A stretch of 64,000 bases of DNA from Leptotrichia sp. HSP-342 (lineage in GTDB: Bacteria > Fusobacteriota > Fusobacteriia > Fusobacteriales > Leptotrichiaceae). Below are positions 42,622 to 51,447 of this stretch, piece after piece. Every line of letters begins with the position of its first letter. Positions within the stretch are counted from its first letter, which is position 1. The notes below the pieces were generated by a model. It made no database searches and was not told the DNA's origin. It saw nothing but the letters and a program-made list of their open reading frames with translations. The stretch lies in NCBI RefSeq assembly GCF_041199995.1, contig NZ_CP165646.1:248001-312000 (forward strand), read 5' to 3'. Made by a program: the position numbers and the translations under genes.

Positions 42622-45024
42622 TTATATTCTTTGTTCAGTTCTTGAAATAATATCATTTTGTGTAGTTCTGTCAAGTGTAACAAATTGAGCGCAGTATCCA
42701 GCAACTCTTACTATTATATCTCTATGTTTTTCAGGTTCAACTTGCGCTTGCTTTAATGTTTTTCCTGAAATAATGTTAAATTGAATATGCCATCCTTTTG
42801 AACTTATAAATGATTTTATTACATTTACAAATTTTTCAAACTGTTCTGGAGTATTTACTAATTCTGGCGGATATTTTTGATTCAATAACTGTCCACCTGT
42901 AATCATTAGAGTTGGCAATTTGTTTACAGAATTTAGTACTGCTGTTGGACCATTTGTGTCAGTTCCTTGAGTTGGTGAACCACCTTCAGCTGCTGGTGTG
43001 TAGGCATATCTTCCGTCTGGAGTTGCACCGCTCACCGTTCCCATTGGTACATTTGATGAGATTCCAGATGTAGAAACTCCGTAACCACAATTAATAGGGC
43101 CTCTTCCATATCTTGTATTATGATATTTTTGAATTTCGTCAATATATGTCCAGTAAATATTTGTAGCAAATACATCCACTTCATCAATATCATTTCCATA
43201 TTTAGGTACTTCTAACAATATTTTTCTGATTCGTTGTCCATTTTCTCCAGCATAATTTGTCTGAAGGGCATTGTAAACTTCTTCTTTTGTTAATATTTTA
43301 TTATCAAAAACAATAGTTTTTAGAGCGTATAGTGAATTTGCAGCATTTGCAATTCCCACTTGAAGACCTGAAATGATGTCATAAACAGCTCCACCTTCTT
43401 TTGCGGAAAGTCCTCTGCCAATACAGTCATCAATAAGGCTTGATAATAAAATATCAGGGAATTCTTCCAAATGTGTATCAGACAATGCGTCAAGTGCTAC
43501 TGATAATTTTGTATAGTGTTTCATGTATTTTTTCCATGCTTCCCACAAATCATCGTAAGTTTCATAGTCAGTAAGTTTTCCAGCTTTTAGTAATTGAAGT
43601 CCAGTTCTAGCATCATAGCCATCGGTCAACACAAGTTCAGTTGCTTTTACAAAGTTTAAGAAAGTCATACCAGTACATCTATATCCCCATTTTCCAGGAA
43701 CAGCCACTTCTACACATCCAACCATTGAATAATTGTAGGCATCTTCAATTTTTACGCCTTTATTTAACAATGCAGGAACTATTATTTCATCTGTATGCAT
43801 TGCAGGCATTCCATAACCTGTTGCGGCTACTTCGGCACATTTTCTAATAAATTTTTCTGGAGAATTTATGTGAAATCTTGCTGACAGGTTTGGCTGTGTA
43901 AGCTTATTTTCTCCAACACTTTCCAGTATTAAATAGCTTAATTCATTTGTAGAATCTTTTCCAGCTGGAGTCGATCCTCCTATTGTAACATTTTGATAAG
44001 TTGGATAACCTGCACCATAACCAGAATGCGAAGTTGAACGGACTTTTATTACAGAGTAAAGTTTTACCCATAGACATTGCAGCATTTCTTTTGCAAATTC
44101 TCTGTCTAAATCACCTTCCAGTACCTCTTTTTTGTAAAGTGGATATAAATATTGATCCACTCTTCCAAGAGAAGCTGAATGTCCATTGCTTTCAATCTGA
44201 ATTACTAGATGGATAAACCAGATTGCTTGTACTCCTTCCCAAAATGTCTGAGCAGGATTTTCTGGTACGTTTAGACAATTTTTGTGAATTTGAAGTAATT
44301 CTTCTTTTCTTTGGGAATCAGTTTCCTTTTCAGCAAGTCCCTTTGCCAAATTTGCAAATCTATGAGCAAAATCAATAGTTGCCTGTGCTACAATTTGTAC
44401 AGCCTTTAAGAAGTCGATTTTATTGTATCCGCCATAAACTGTAATGTCTACTTTTTCCATAGAAGCCTTAGCTTCTTCAATTACACCTTTTAGCCCTTTT
44501 GTCAAAACCTTTTTAAAATCAGGAACAATGTGTCCGTCACCAGAGGTCATATTTCCTTCTCCGTGAATAATTTTTGCGATTCCAGCTTCTTTTATTTCCT
44601 GAGGCATTTGAGCGTGAGCTTTATCCTTTAATGTTTTTCCACGCCACCATTCGCATATTTCAAGTAATTCTGGAATTTCTTCTTCGGGTATTCTGAATTT
44701 ATCTCCGTCTCTATGGTCAAAGTTACCTTTTGTCTTGATTTCATCAATAATCCAATCTACTGCATATTCTGGGAAAAGGGGAGCAGTTCTCTCGTCTACA
44801 GACTGATTTCCTACGACAAGTTCCCCATCTTTTATATAAATTGTCATATTTTCTAAAATTTCCTTAACTGCGTAAGCACGGACAATATATTTTGATTTTC
44901 CTTCATGTTCCTTGTATGCTTTTGTCAAAAGTCTTCCTCTTTCGACACTGACACCAGGAAATTTTGATAAAGCCGATTCTCTTAATTTTTTTACTCTTTC
45001 GCTTTTCAAAACAAATTCTTTCAT
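42622..45024 (-). CDS. Glycyl radical enzyme, YbiW/PflD type
   Basis: 800 residues. The radical site is RVAGYCAQF with Gly776, 24 residues from the C terminus. The active-site loop is VGCVEVAVPGK with Cys437 and Glu439. Cys-x-Glu is the pattern of dehydratase/lyase members (glycerol, choline, hydroxyproline types) rather than the Cys-Cys of pyruvate formate-lyase, so formate production is not supported. Overall sequence (IESNGHSASLGRVDQYLYP, YQNVTIGG, GWHIQFNI) tracks E. coli YbiW, whose substrate is not established. The activase gene lies 43 bases upstream in the same operon. Oxygen-sensitive chemistry fits an anaerobe. Confidence 0.88.
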   Translation of the reverse strand: MKEFVLKSERVKKLRESALSKFPGVSVERGRLLTKAYKEHEGKSKYIVRAYAVKEILENMTIYIKDGELVVGNQSVDERTAPLFPEYAVDWIIDEIKTKGNFDHRDGDKFRIPEEEIPELLEICEWWRGKTLKDKAHAQMPQEIKEAGIAKIIHGEGNMTSGDGHIVPDFKKVLTKGLKGVIEEAKASMEKVDITVYGGYNKIDFLKAVQIVAQATIDFAHRFANLAKGLAEKETDSQRKEELLQIHKNCLNVPENPAQTFWEGVQAIWFIHLVIQIESNGHSASLGRVDQYLYPLYKKEVLEGDLDREFAKEMLQCLWVKLYSVIKVRSTSHSGYGAGYPTYQNVTIGGSTPAGKDSTNELSYLILESVGENKLTQPNLSARFHINSPEKFIRKCAEVAATGYGMPAMHTDEIIVPALLNKGVKIEDAYNYSMVGCVEVAVPGKWGYRCTGMTFLNFVKATELVLTDGYDARTGLQLLKAGKLTDYETYDDLWEAWKKYMKHYTKLSVALDALSDTHLEEFPDILLSSLIDDCIGRGLSAKEGGAVYDIISGLQVGIANAANSLYALKTIVFDNKILTKEEVYNALQTNYAGENGQRIRKILLEVPKYGNDIDEVDVFATNIYWTYIDEIQKYHNTRYGRGPINCGYGVSTSGISSNVPMGTVSGATPDGRYAYTPAAEGGSPTQGTDTNGPTAVLNSVNKLPTLMITGGQLLNQKYPPELVNTPEQFEKFVNVIKSFISSKGWHIQFNIISGKTLKQAQVEPEKHRDIIVRVAGYCAQFVTLDRTTQNDIISRTEQRI

Positions 45025-45067
45025 TGTTTTTCCTCCATTTTTTTATTATTTTTATCTTTAATTTTCG

Positions 45068-45886
45068 TTATCCATATAATTTTGCTTTCAATCCGTAACT
45101 GTTCATTATGCCTACAGCGTTATCTAGTTCCGCTTGTGTATGTTTTTCCAATGTTTTCATAGGATATTCACGACCTAGTTTTCTATATTTTTCTAATCCC
45201 ATTGTGTGATAGGGGAGAATGTTTACTTCTAGAAGATTCAATTTTTTTAGGAATTCTGCTGTTTGACGAATATTCTTCTCGTCATCATTAATTCCTTTTA
45301 TAAACGGAAATCGCATAATGATTTTTTTGTGCCATTTTGAAAGTTTTGTAAGATTTTCTAAAATAATTTCATTTGAGACAGAAGTGTATTCCTTATGTTT
45401 TTGGCTATTTAAGTACTTTATATCAAATAATACAGTATCTGTTAGTTTTGCTAAATTTTCAAGATCCTTGTAATTCCCATATCCTGTCGTTTCTATGGCC
45501 GTATTAACATATTCTTCTTTTAACTTTTCAAAAAGTTCTATTGCAAAACCTGAATTTACAAGTATTTCTCCGCCACTCAATGTAACACCGCCACCAGAAT
45601 TTCTATAAAAGTTTTCATCTTTCATAACGATTTCAAATACTTCTTCCAGTGTCATGTCTTTTGCAACTTGTTTTAGTGAATTTGCGGCAGGACAGCCAGA
45701 ACATGGATTTTTGTTTCCTTTGTAAAGAGAGCCATCATAATCCCAAAATTCATTTTCCAATTTTTGCGTTTCAGGATTGGAACACCACAGACATCTAAGT
45801 GGACATCCTTTAAAATACACGACTGTTCTAATTCCTGGTCCATCAAATGTAGCTCCTCTTTCAATATCTGTAACTAATGCTCTCAT
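45068..45886 (-). CDS. Glycyl radical enzyme activase (radical SAM)
   Basis: 272 residues. The CX3CX2C cluster motif is in FKGCPLRCLWCSN (Cys28, Cys32, Cys35), with the glycine-rich SAM site SGGEIL. It abstracts a hydrogen from the partner's glycine to switch on the enzyme encoded downstream. Between the motif and the barrel, most dehydratase-type activases carry an eight-Cys insert for two extra clusters. Here the insert is short and keeps only NPCSGCPAAN, so the auxiliary clusters appear lost or reduced. Opens the two-gene operon. Confidence 0.9.
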   Translation of the reverse strand: MRALVTDIERGATFDGPGIRTVVYFKGCPLRCLWCSNPETQKLENEFWDYDGSLYKGNKNPCSGCPAANSLKQVAKDMTLEEVFEIVMKDENFYRNSGGGVTLSGGEILVNSGFAIELFEKLKEEYVNTAIETTGYGNYKDLENLAKLTDTVLFDIKYLNSQKHKEYTSVSNEIILENLTKLSKWHKKIIMRFPFIKGINDDEKNIRQTAEFLKKLNLLEVNILPYHTMGLEKYRKLGREYPMKTLEKHTQAELDNAVGIMNSYGLKAKLYG

Positions 45887-45949
45887 AGATTATCTACCTC
45901 TTTTTCTTTTTAAAAAATCTGTAGTTTCAAATTGTTTCTTTATATTTCG

Positions 45950-45978
45950 ATTTTATCCTATTTTTGAAAATTTGTCAA
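45950..45978 (-). promoter_or_regulatory. Promoter of the activase/glycyl radical enzyme operon
   Basis: On the minus strand TTGACA (45978-45973), 17-base spacer, TAAAAT (45955-45950). The leader to the activase start is about 55 bases. Confidence 0.75.
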
Positions 45979-46055
45979 TAGTTTTATTTAATTTTATAAA
46001 AAATTATAAAAAACCTGCAATATAAATATAATTGCAGGGGAAAATGTTTTTTCGT

Positions 46056-46149
46056 TTTGGGGTGTTATCTTCTGCTTAGGATGTAGTAAATAACCACAAG
46101 TTGAACTAATATAAAAACTATATCCCGTTTCATTGGACATCACCCCAAA
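46056..46149 (-). promoter_or_regulatory. Self-sequestering mRNA arms of peptide locus 2
   Basis: TTTGGGGTG at 46056-46064 is the exact reverse complement of CACCCCAAA at 46141-46149. In the minus-strand transcript these are the ribosome-binding region and the bases directly after the stop codon, so the 22-codon frame is enclosed by a 9-bp clamp. Confidence 0.75.
46065..46133 (-). CDS. 22-residue hydrophobic peptide, candidate type I toxin (locus 2)
   Basis: ATG 46133 opens a 22-codon frame: MKRD, a hydrophobic span VFILVQLVVIYYIL after one Ile, then SRR. The ribosome-binding site GGGGTGA lies 6 nt upstream and sits inside a 9-bp clamp with the sequence immediately after the stop. Upstream on the same strand are a good promoter (46302-46274), a 17-codon leader frame (MKKQRQELAQFGLVFLY), a terminator-like hairpin, and the inverted repeat AATCATAATATGAA (46150-46163 with 46246-46259). 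Length and residue pattern match the peptide at 35741. The organisation is that of type I toxin genes, whose mRNA folds to block translation until processed and whose antitoxin is an antisense RNA. Confidence 0.6.
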   Translation of the reverse strand: MKRDIVFILVQLVVIYYILSRR

Positions 46150-46202
46150 TCATAATATGAATTAGGTAACGAACCTAAAAATGTTATAAAAAATTTAATA
46201 CA

Positions 46203-46228
46203 AAAAAACTAGCCCAAATTGAGCTAGC
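46203..46228 (-). terminator. Leader hairpin of peptide locus 2
   Basis: On the minus strand CTAGCTCAATTTGGGCTAG is followed by T7. Transcripts from the promoter at 46274-46302 would end here after about 65 bases or read through into the peptide frame. Confidence 0.65.
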
Positions 46229-46273
46229 TCTTGTCGTTGTTTTTTCATATTATGATTGTTTTCTTGTATAACA

Positions 46274-46302
46274 ATTATACTATAAAAAAAATAATTATTC
46301 AA
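46274..46302 (-). promoter_or_regulatory. Promoter of peptide locus 2
   Basis: On the minus strand TTGAAT (46302-46297), 17-base spacer, TATAAT (46279-46274). Confidence 0.7.
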
Positions 46303-46438
46303 TCAAAAAATTTTCAAAAAAATTAAAAAAATAGATTGACATTTCTTAAATTATATATTAAAATTGTATCGAAATAAAACGAAACCAATTAAAATATTAA
46401 ACTATTTGATATAAAAAACAAAAGAAAGGATGACAGAA

Positions 46439-47155
46439 ATGCAATATTTTATTGATACGGCAAATTTAGAAAATATAAAAAAAATCAGTGATATTTTTCC
46501 AATAGCAGGTGTAACTACAAATCCTACTATTATTGCAAAGGAAAAAAGAGATTTTAAGGATATTATAAATGATATTTTTGATATTATTGGAAGAGATAAA
46601 ATTGTGCATGTACAGGCTGTGGGAAGTACAGCTGAAATAATGATAAAAGAAGTGAAGCTTCTGCATGATACTTTTGGAGAAAATCTTTATACAAAAATCC
46701 CTGTAACGCCTGAAGGTATAAAAGCTATAAAAAATTTGGCAAAAGATGGATATAAAATTACTGCAACAGGTATTTTGTCACCTCAGCAGATAATTATGGC
46801 AGCTGAAGCAGGAGCAGAATACATGGCTCCATATATCAATCGTTCTGATAACATTGGCGAAAATGGAATTGAAATTGTAAAAGATGCATATAAAATCCTT
46901 GAAATGACTAAAAAAACTGATGAGGAAAAACTGGCACGGTACAAAAGAATTTTTGAGCCAAAAATATTAGGAGCTTCATTTAAGAATGTAAGACAAGTTC
47001 ATGAAGCAATTCTAGCTGGATCAAAATCTGTAACAGTAGCTCCAGACGTTTTTGAAAAATTAATTTATCATCCTTACACAGACTGGAGCATGGATACATT
47101 TAATTCAGACTGGGAAAAAGTTTATGGCCAAAAAACATTGCTTGATTTATTATAA
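46439..47155 (+). CDS. fsa: Fructose-6-phosphate aldolase / transaldolase-like protein
   Basis: A 238-residue class I aldolase of the small transaldolase family. MQYFIDTANLENIK and AGVTTNPTIIAKE are the family opening. The Schiff-base lysine is in NLYTKIPVTPEG, and the catalytic region continues with KITATGILSPQQ and MAPYINRSDN. The frame also opens at ATG 46430, but AAAGGA is 8 nt before ATG 46439. It could cleave fructose 6-phosphate to dihydroxyacetone and glyceraldehyde 3-phosphate, or act as transaldolase. Slightly longer than E. coli FsaA (220). Confidence 0.85.
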   Translation: MQYFIDTANLENIKKISDIFPIAGVTTNPTIIAKEKRDFKDIINDIFDIIGRDKIVHVQAVGSTAEIMIKEVKLLHDTFGENLYTKIPVTPEGIKAIKNLAKDGYKITATGILSPQQIIMAAEAGAEYMAPYINRSDNIGENGIEIVKDAYKILEMTKKTDEEKLARYKRIFEPKILGASFKNVRQVHEAILAGSKSVTVAPDVFEKLIYHPYTDWSMDTFNSDWEKVYGQKTLLDLL

Positions 47156-47211
47156 TTTTTGAAATTTAAAAATAGAGTTTTTCTCAATTTAAAATTAAAA
47201 GTTTTACGTGC

Positions 47212-47240
47212 TTGCAATTATTTTTTAGATATGTTATAAT
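47212..47240 (+). promoter_or_regulatory. Promoter of tuf
   Basis: TTGCAA (47212-47217), 17-base spacer, TATAAT (47235-47240). Confidence 0.8.
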
Positions 47241-47302
47241 CAAAATGATAAAAATAAATTATTAAAAAACAAAAAATCAAAATAAATGGAGGAAAAATTA
47301 AA

Positions 47303-48487
47303 ATGGCAAAAGCTAAATTCGAGAGAAGCAAACCACACGTAAACGTAGGAACAATAGGTCACGTTGACCATGGGAAAACAACAACAACAGCAGCAATTTC
47401 AAAAGTATTGGCTGAAAAAGGGCTAGCTGAAAAAGTTGACTTTGAAAACATTGACCAAGCGCCTGAAGAAAGAGAAAGAGGAATTACAATCAACACAGCT
47501 CACATTGAGTATGAAACAGAAAAAAGACACTATGCTCACGTTGACTGTCCAGGGCATGCGGATTACGTAAAAAACATGATTACAGGAGCAGCTCAAATGG
47601 ATGGTGCTATCTTAGTAGTATCAGCAGCTGACGGTCCTATGCCTCAAACAAGAGAGCATATCCTTCTTGCAAGACAGGTTGGAGTACCTTATATCGTAGT
47701 TTACTTGAACAAAGTTGACATGGTAGACGACGAAGAATTATTAGAACTAGTAGAAATGGAAGTAAGAGAATTACTTACAGAATATGGATTCCCTGGAGAT
47801 GACGTTCCAGTAATCAAAGGATCTTCATTAGGAGCATTAAATGGAGAAGCTCAATGGGTAGAAAGAATTATGGAATTAATGGATGCAGTTGATGAATATA
47901 TCCCAACACCAGAAAGACCAGTAGACCAAGCATTCCTAATGCCAATTGAAGATGTGTTCACAATTACAGGAAGAGGAACAGTTGTAACAGGAAGAGTGGA
48001 AAGAGGAGTAATCAATGTTGGTGAAGAAGTAGAAATCGTAGGAATCAAGCCAACAACAAAAACTACTGTAACAGGAGTAGAAATGTTCAGAAAATTATTG
48101 GATTCAGGACAAGCTGGAGACAACATTGGAGCATTGTTAAGAGGAACTAAGAAAGAAGAAGTTGAAAGAGGACAAGTACTTGCTAAACCAGGAACAATCA
48201 ATCCACATACAGGATTCAAGTCGGAAGTATACGTATTGACAAAAGATGAAGGAGGAAGACATACACCATTCTTCACAGGATACAAACCACAATTTTACTT
48301 CAGAACGACTGACATTACAGGAGAAGTAAACTTACCAGAAGGTGTAGAAATGGTAATGCCTGGAGACAACATTGAAATGACAGTTGAACTAATTCACCCA
48401 ATCGCAATGGAAGAAGGATTAAGATTTGCGATAAGAGAAGGTGGAAGAACAGTAGCTTCAGGAGTAGTAGCAACTATTACTAAATAG
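47303..48487 (+). CDS. tuf: Translation elongation factor Tu
   Basis: A 394-residue GTPase that brings aminoacyl-tRNA to the ribosome. G1 [10 protein letters not shown]3 DCPGHADY, G4 NKVDMVD, and the domain 2/3 signatures [13 protein letters not shown] and [12 protein letters not shown] are all intact. Codon use is biased as expected for a highly expressed gene. Monocistronic here with its own promoter and large terminator, rather than within the usual str operon. Confidence 0.98.
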   Translation: MAKAKFERSKPHVNVGTIGHVDHGKTTTTAAISKVLAEKGLAEKVDFENIDQAPEERERGITINTAHIEYETEKRHYAHVDCPGHADYVKNMITGAAQMDGAILVVSAADGPMPQTREHILLARQVGVPYIVVYLNKVDMVDDEELLELVEMEVRELLTEYGFPGDDVPVIKGSSLGALNGEAQWVERIMELMDAVDEYIPTPERPVDQAFLMPIEDVFTITGRGTVVTGRVERGVINVGEEVEIVGIKPTTKTTVTGVEMFRKLLDSGQAGDNIGALLRGTKKEEVERGQVLAKPGTINPHTGFKSEVYVLTKDEGGRHTPFFTGYKPQFYFRTTDITGEVNLPEGVEMVMPGDNIEMTVELIHPIAMEEGLRFAIREGGRTVASGVVATITK

Positions 48488-48596
48488 TTTTCTATAAGGA
48501 ACTTTCTTAAATAATTAGTAAATATCTTTTAATTATTTGATGTTATTTTTAATAAATAAAGTTATTTATAATCAAAACATAATAAAAATAGCACTT

Positions 48597-48651
48597 AATT
48601 AAATTAATAAAAAAATTTTTATTAATTTATTCGTAGTGCTATTGTTTTTTT
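48597..48651 (+). terminator. Large terminator after tuf
   Basis: AATAGCACT pairs with AGTGCTATT around an inner TTAATAAAAA/TTTTTATTAA stem, then T7. The remainder of 48488-48861 is AT-rich with no gene seen. Confidence 0.85.
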
Positions 48652-48861
48652 AAAAATATGAGGTATACTTAATATAGGAATTATTAAGTGTTGGATTACA
48701 CTATGTAACAAAAAAATATTAAAATGTCTTATACATCTTACATTCAGAAATAAATAGCTCAATAATAGTACTTGTATCTGAGTTTTAAGACAGTTTACTC
48801 AGATAAACAGAGTATATTTTGTAAAAAACTTTTTAATAAAACATCTTTTTTTTAAAAAAAC

Positions 48862-48890
48862 TTTACAAATCCATATTATTGTGCTAAAAT
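48862..48890 (+). promoter_or_regulatory. Promoter of the outer-membrane protein gene
   Basis: TTTACA (48862-48867), 17-base spacer, TAAAAT (48885-48890), followed by AGGAGGA at 48935. Confidence 0.65.
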
Positions 48891-48946
48891 TAGCTGTGAA
48901 TTGTTAAGATGTATATTTGTTAAAATTATTTTTAGGAGGAAAAACA

Positions 48947-50053
48947 ATGAAAAAATTATTAGGATTATTAGCATTAGCAGTAGTATCTAATTTCGCTTTA
49001 GCGGATAAAAGTCAAGATACTTTAAAAGAATTTCATTTCTCTAGCGAATATAGAGGATCATACACAGATAAGAAAAATAATACTGGAAATGGATTAGGAA
49101 TCGCTGGATTTAGAAAAGACAATCAAGAAAAAATCAGATGGAGAAATGCTTTTGGTGGAGATTTGCAACTAGTAGATGAAGGAAACTTAGGATTAAGATT
49201 TGACTTTCAAAATGACCAAGACAGAGTGAGAAATGATTTTGATTATGTAACTAGAACTAATGACAAAGGAACTTATGATAAATCTCAAACTTGGGAAAAT
49301 AATATTGCATTATACAAAGATGTAACATTAGGTAATTGGACTTCTACTTGGGATCTAGGATGGAAATATAAATCTACAAGTGGAAAAGGTGCTTATGGAG
49401 GACATAGAGGAACATCAAATGAATTTTATGTAGGACCATCGTTTGGACTTAACTTATTAGGATTTAACTTTAAAGGTAAATCTCAATTAGTTTACTTTGA
49501 CCAAGCCGGAGGAAAATCTGCAGATAATGCATGGAGTGGTTCTGCTTTCAGAAAAGAAAAAGTATCTGGATGGGGAGCAAACTTTGATTTAGAAACTGGT
49601 GGTAAATTACTTGATAATGCCGCTGGAAACTTTAAATACTATGTAAACTTAAATAATCATCTAAGAGATGCTAAAGGTAAATTAAAAGAAACTGGAAAAG
49701 ATGCAAAATCTACTGTATATTTAGATTATGTAGTTGGAGCAAACTACAATACACCTTCATTAGCAGGAGTTTACGGATTGGTTAATCTTGAAAATGAATG
49801 GGAAAGACAAACAGCTAGACATGGATTCCAAAACAATTTCTCAGTATGGACTGGATTAGGATACAAAAAAGGGATTGACCTTCCAGTAGGAAAATTAACT
49901 ATAAATCCAGAAGTTAAATATAGAGTTGTTAATAAAGAAACTGTTAAAGGTGTATATAACGATGGACGTTACTACAATAGTAACAGAGAACAATATACAA
50001 GAGAATATAATGAATTAAGAGCTGGAGTAAAAGTTGGTTTAGAAGTTAAATAG
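48947..50053 (+). CDS. Outer-membrane beta-barrel protein (porin-like)
   Basis: 368 residues from ATG 48947, placed 6 nt after AGGAGGA; the frame is open ten codons further upstream, but that extension has no ribosome-binding site and would bury the signal peptide. Signal peptide MKKLLGLLALAVVSNFALA. The mature protein is made of many amphipathic strands with Gly/Asn/Asp turns and abundant Trp/Tyr girdle residues, ending in NELRAGVKVGLEVK. Similar barrels without a named substrate are abundant in fusobacterial envelopes. Its tuf-like codon bias suggests high expression. Confidence 0.78.
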   Translation: MKKLLGLLALAVVSNFALADKSQDTLKEFHFSSEYRGSYTDKKNNTGNGLGIAGFRKDNQEKIRWRNAFGGDLQLVDEGNLGLRFDFQNDQDRVRNDFDYVTRTNDKGTYDKSQTWENNIALYKDVTLGNWTSTWDLGWKYKSTSGKGAYGGHRGTSNEFYVGPSFGLNLLGFNFKGKSQLVYFDQAGGKSADNAWSGSAFRKEKVSGWGANFDLETGGKLLDNAAGNFKYYVNLNNHLRDAKGKLKETGKDAKSTVYLDYVVGANYNTPSLAGVYGLVNLENEWERQTARHGFQNNFSVWTGLGYKKGIDLPVGKLTINPEVKYRVVNKETVKGVYNDGRYYNSNREQYTREYNELRAGVKVGLEVK

Positions 50054-50084
50054 TTACTTAATTATTCAGAATGATTCATAGAAA

Positions 50085-50116
50085 GAGAGATGAGATATTT
50101 TTTCATCTCTTTTTTG
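50085..50116 (+). terminator. Terminator after the porin-like gene
   Basis: AGAGATGA pairs with TCATCTCT, followed by T6. Confidence 0.85.
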
Positions 50117-50146
50117 TTAAAAAATTTGAAAAATTGAAAAAATAAG

Positions 50147-50175
50147 TTGACAAAAATTCAAAAATATATTATACT
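50147..50175 (+). promoter_or_regulatory. Promoter of tRNA-Leu
   Basis: TTGACA (50147-50152), 17-base spacer, TATACT (50170-50175); nearly identical in design to the promoter of the tRNA cluster at 11789. Confidence 0.9.
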
Positions 50176-50199
50176 AATCAAGTAACATTAAATTTATAT

Positions 50200-50285
50200 G
50201 CCCGAGTGGTGAAATTGGTAGACGCAACGGACTCAAAATCCGTCGATTTTATATCGTGCCGGTTCGACTCCGGCCTCGGGCACCA
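50200..50285 (+). tRNA. tRNA-Leu (CAA)
   Basis: Class II tRNA. Acceptor GCCCGAG pairs with CTCGGGC, encoded CCA. Anticodon loop CTCAAAA gives CAA. Confidence 0.97.
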
Positions 50286-50316
50286 ATAATATAATAAATT
50301 TTTTCATAATAAATTG

Positions 50317-50342
50317 CACTCTATACTCCTAGAGTGTTTTTT
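50317..50342 (+). terminator. Terminator after tRNA-Leu
   Basis: CACTCTA pairs with TAGAGTG followed by T6. In 50343-50604 I see a probable -10 (TATAAT near 50445) and an imperfect hairpin near 50513-50543 (AAGGATTGGC with GGCTAATCTT) in the yqeK leader. Confidence 0.8.
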
Positions 50343-50604
50343 ATTTATAAATTAATTTATTTCATTACATTTTATTTAAATCTTTTCAAAATATATCTCA
50401 ATTCCTCTAATCCTTAATTTCTTGTTTTTTTCTTTCTAGTGTAGTATAATAATGTCAATAGATGTTGATTCATAGTTATGTTCAAAATTAGAGTAAAAAT
50501 ATGTAAAAGTAAAGGATTGGCTGTAGAGAAGGCTAATCTTTATTCTTGATTTAAGCTGGAATTACTATATTTGAAAATTGTTGTAAATTAGGGGAAGTGG
50601 TATT

Positions 50605-51180
50605 ATGAATATAGAAGTAATTAAGAAGAATGTAAAAAAATATTTGGATGAAAAAAGATACGATCATGTGGAAAGAGTTGCTAAATGTGCTGTAGAACTT
50701 GCAAAAATTTATAATGTAGATGTGGAAAAAGTTGCAGCTTCAGCTTGGCTTCATGATGTGGCAAAATTTTTTGACTTGTCAGTTATGATTGACTTGACGA
50801 AGGGGAAATATCCTGAAGTAGAGGATAAGATGTCGAAGTCTACAGCTGTGCTTCATGGATTTGCAGGAGCTGAGTTTGTACGGCAAAATTATGACTTGTT
50901 TGGAATTGATGATGAAGAAATTTTGGATGGAATAAAATATCATACGATTGGTAAAGAAAATATGAGTACTCTTGCTAAGATTGTTTATCTTTCAGATGCG
51001 ATTGAGGAAGGGAGAAGCTGGGAAGGTGTAGAAACAGCTAGAGAACTTGCAAAAACTGATTTAGATAAAGCAATAAAATTTGAAATTGAGGAAAAATTGA
51101 AATATTTACTTTCGAAGGATTCAATTATTCATCCCAATATTATAAAATTTAGAAATTCAATAATAGCAAATCAACTCTAA
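50605..51180 (+). CDS. yqeK: HD-domain dinucleoside tetraphosphatase YqeK
   Basis: 191 residues. The HD metal site is seen as YDHVERVAKCA, ASAWLHDVAKFF, LHGFAGAEF and IKYHTIG, in the order and spacing of YqeK. This Firmicute/Fusobacteria enzyme hydrolyses diadenosine tetraphosphate symmetrically to ADP, clearing an alarmone. Neighbouring nadD and rsfS, common partners elsewhere, are not present. GGGGAAGTGG precedes ATG. Confidence 0.9.
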   Translation: MNIEVIKKNVKKYLDEKRYDHVERVAKCAVELAKIYNVDVEKVAASAWLHDVAKFFDLSVMIDLTKGKYPEVEDKMSKSTAVLHGFAGAEFVRQNYDLFGIDDEEILDGIKYHTIGKENMSTLAKIVYLSDAIEEGRSWEGVETARELAKTDLDKAIKFEIEEKLKYLLSKDSIIHPNIIKFRNSIIANQL

Positions 51181-51447
51181 AATTAAAAAAATCAAATTTA
51201 ATCTAAAAAATAAAAATTGATTTAAAATATATCTGAAATTTTATTATTTTCTCAATATATAGGTATATTTTGTTAGAATTTTATAATTTAGACTAATACT
51301 AAATTTCATTAAAAAATACAAATTATATTAATTATAAGAAGTTTCAATACTTGACTTGTTAGAATAATGTAGTTCAAAATTTATGAAGTATCTGATTTAA
51401 ATGAAGAATAGTATAATTTGATGTATTGAATAAGACAGAGGTAAAAT

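Noticed and set aside
42622..45024. Calling the glycyl radical enzyme pyruvate formate-lyase (pflB)
   Set aside because: The active-site loop has Cys-x-Glu, not the Cys-Cys pair needed for pyruvate formate-lyase, and the overall sequence follows YbiW.
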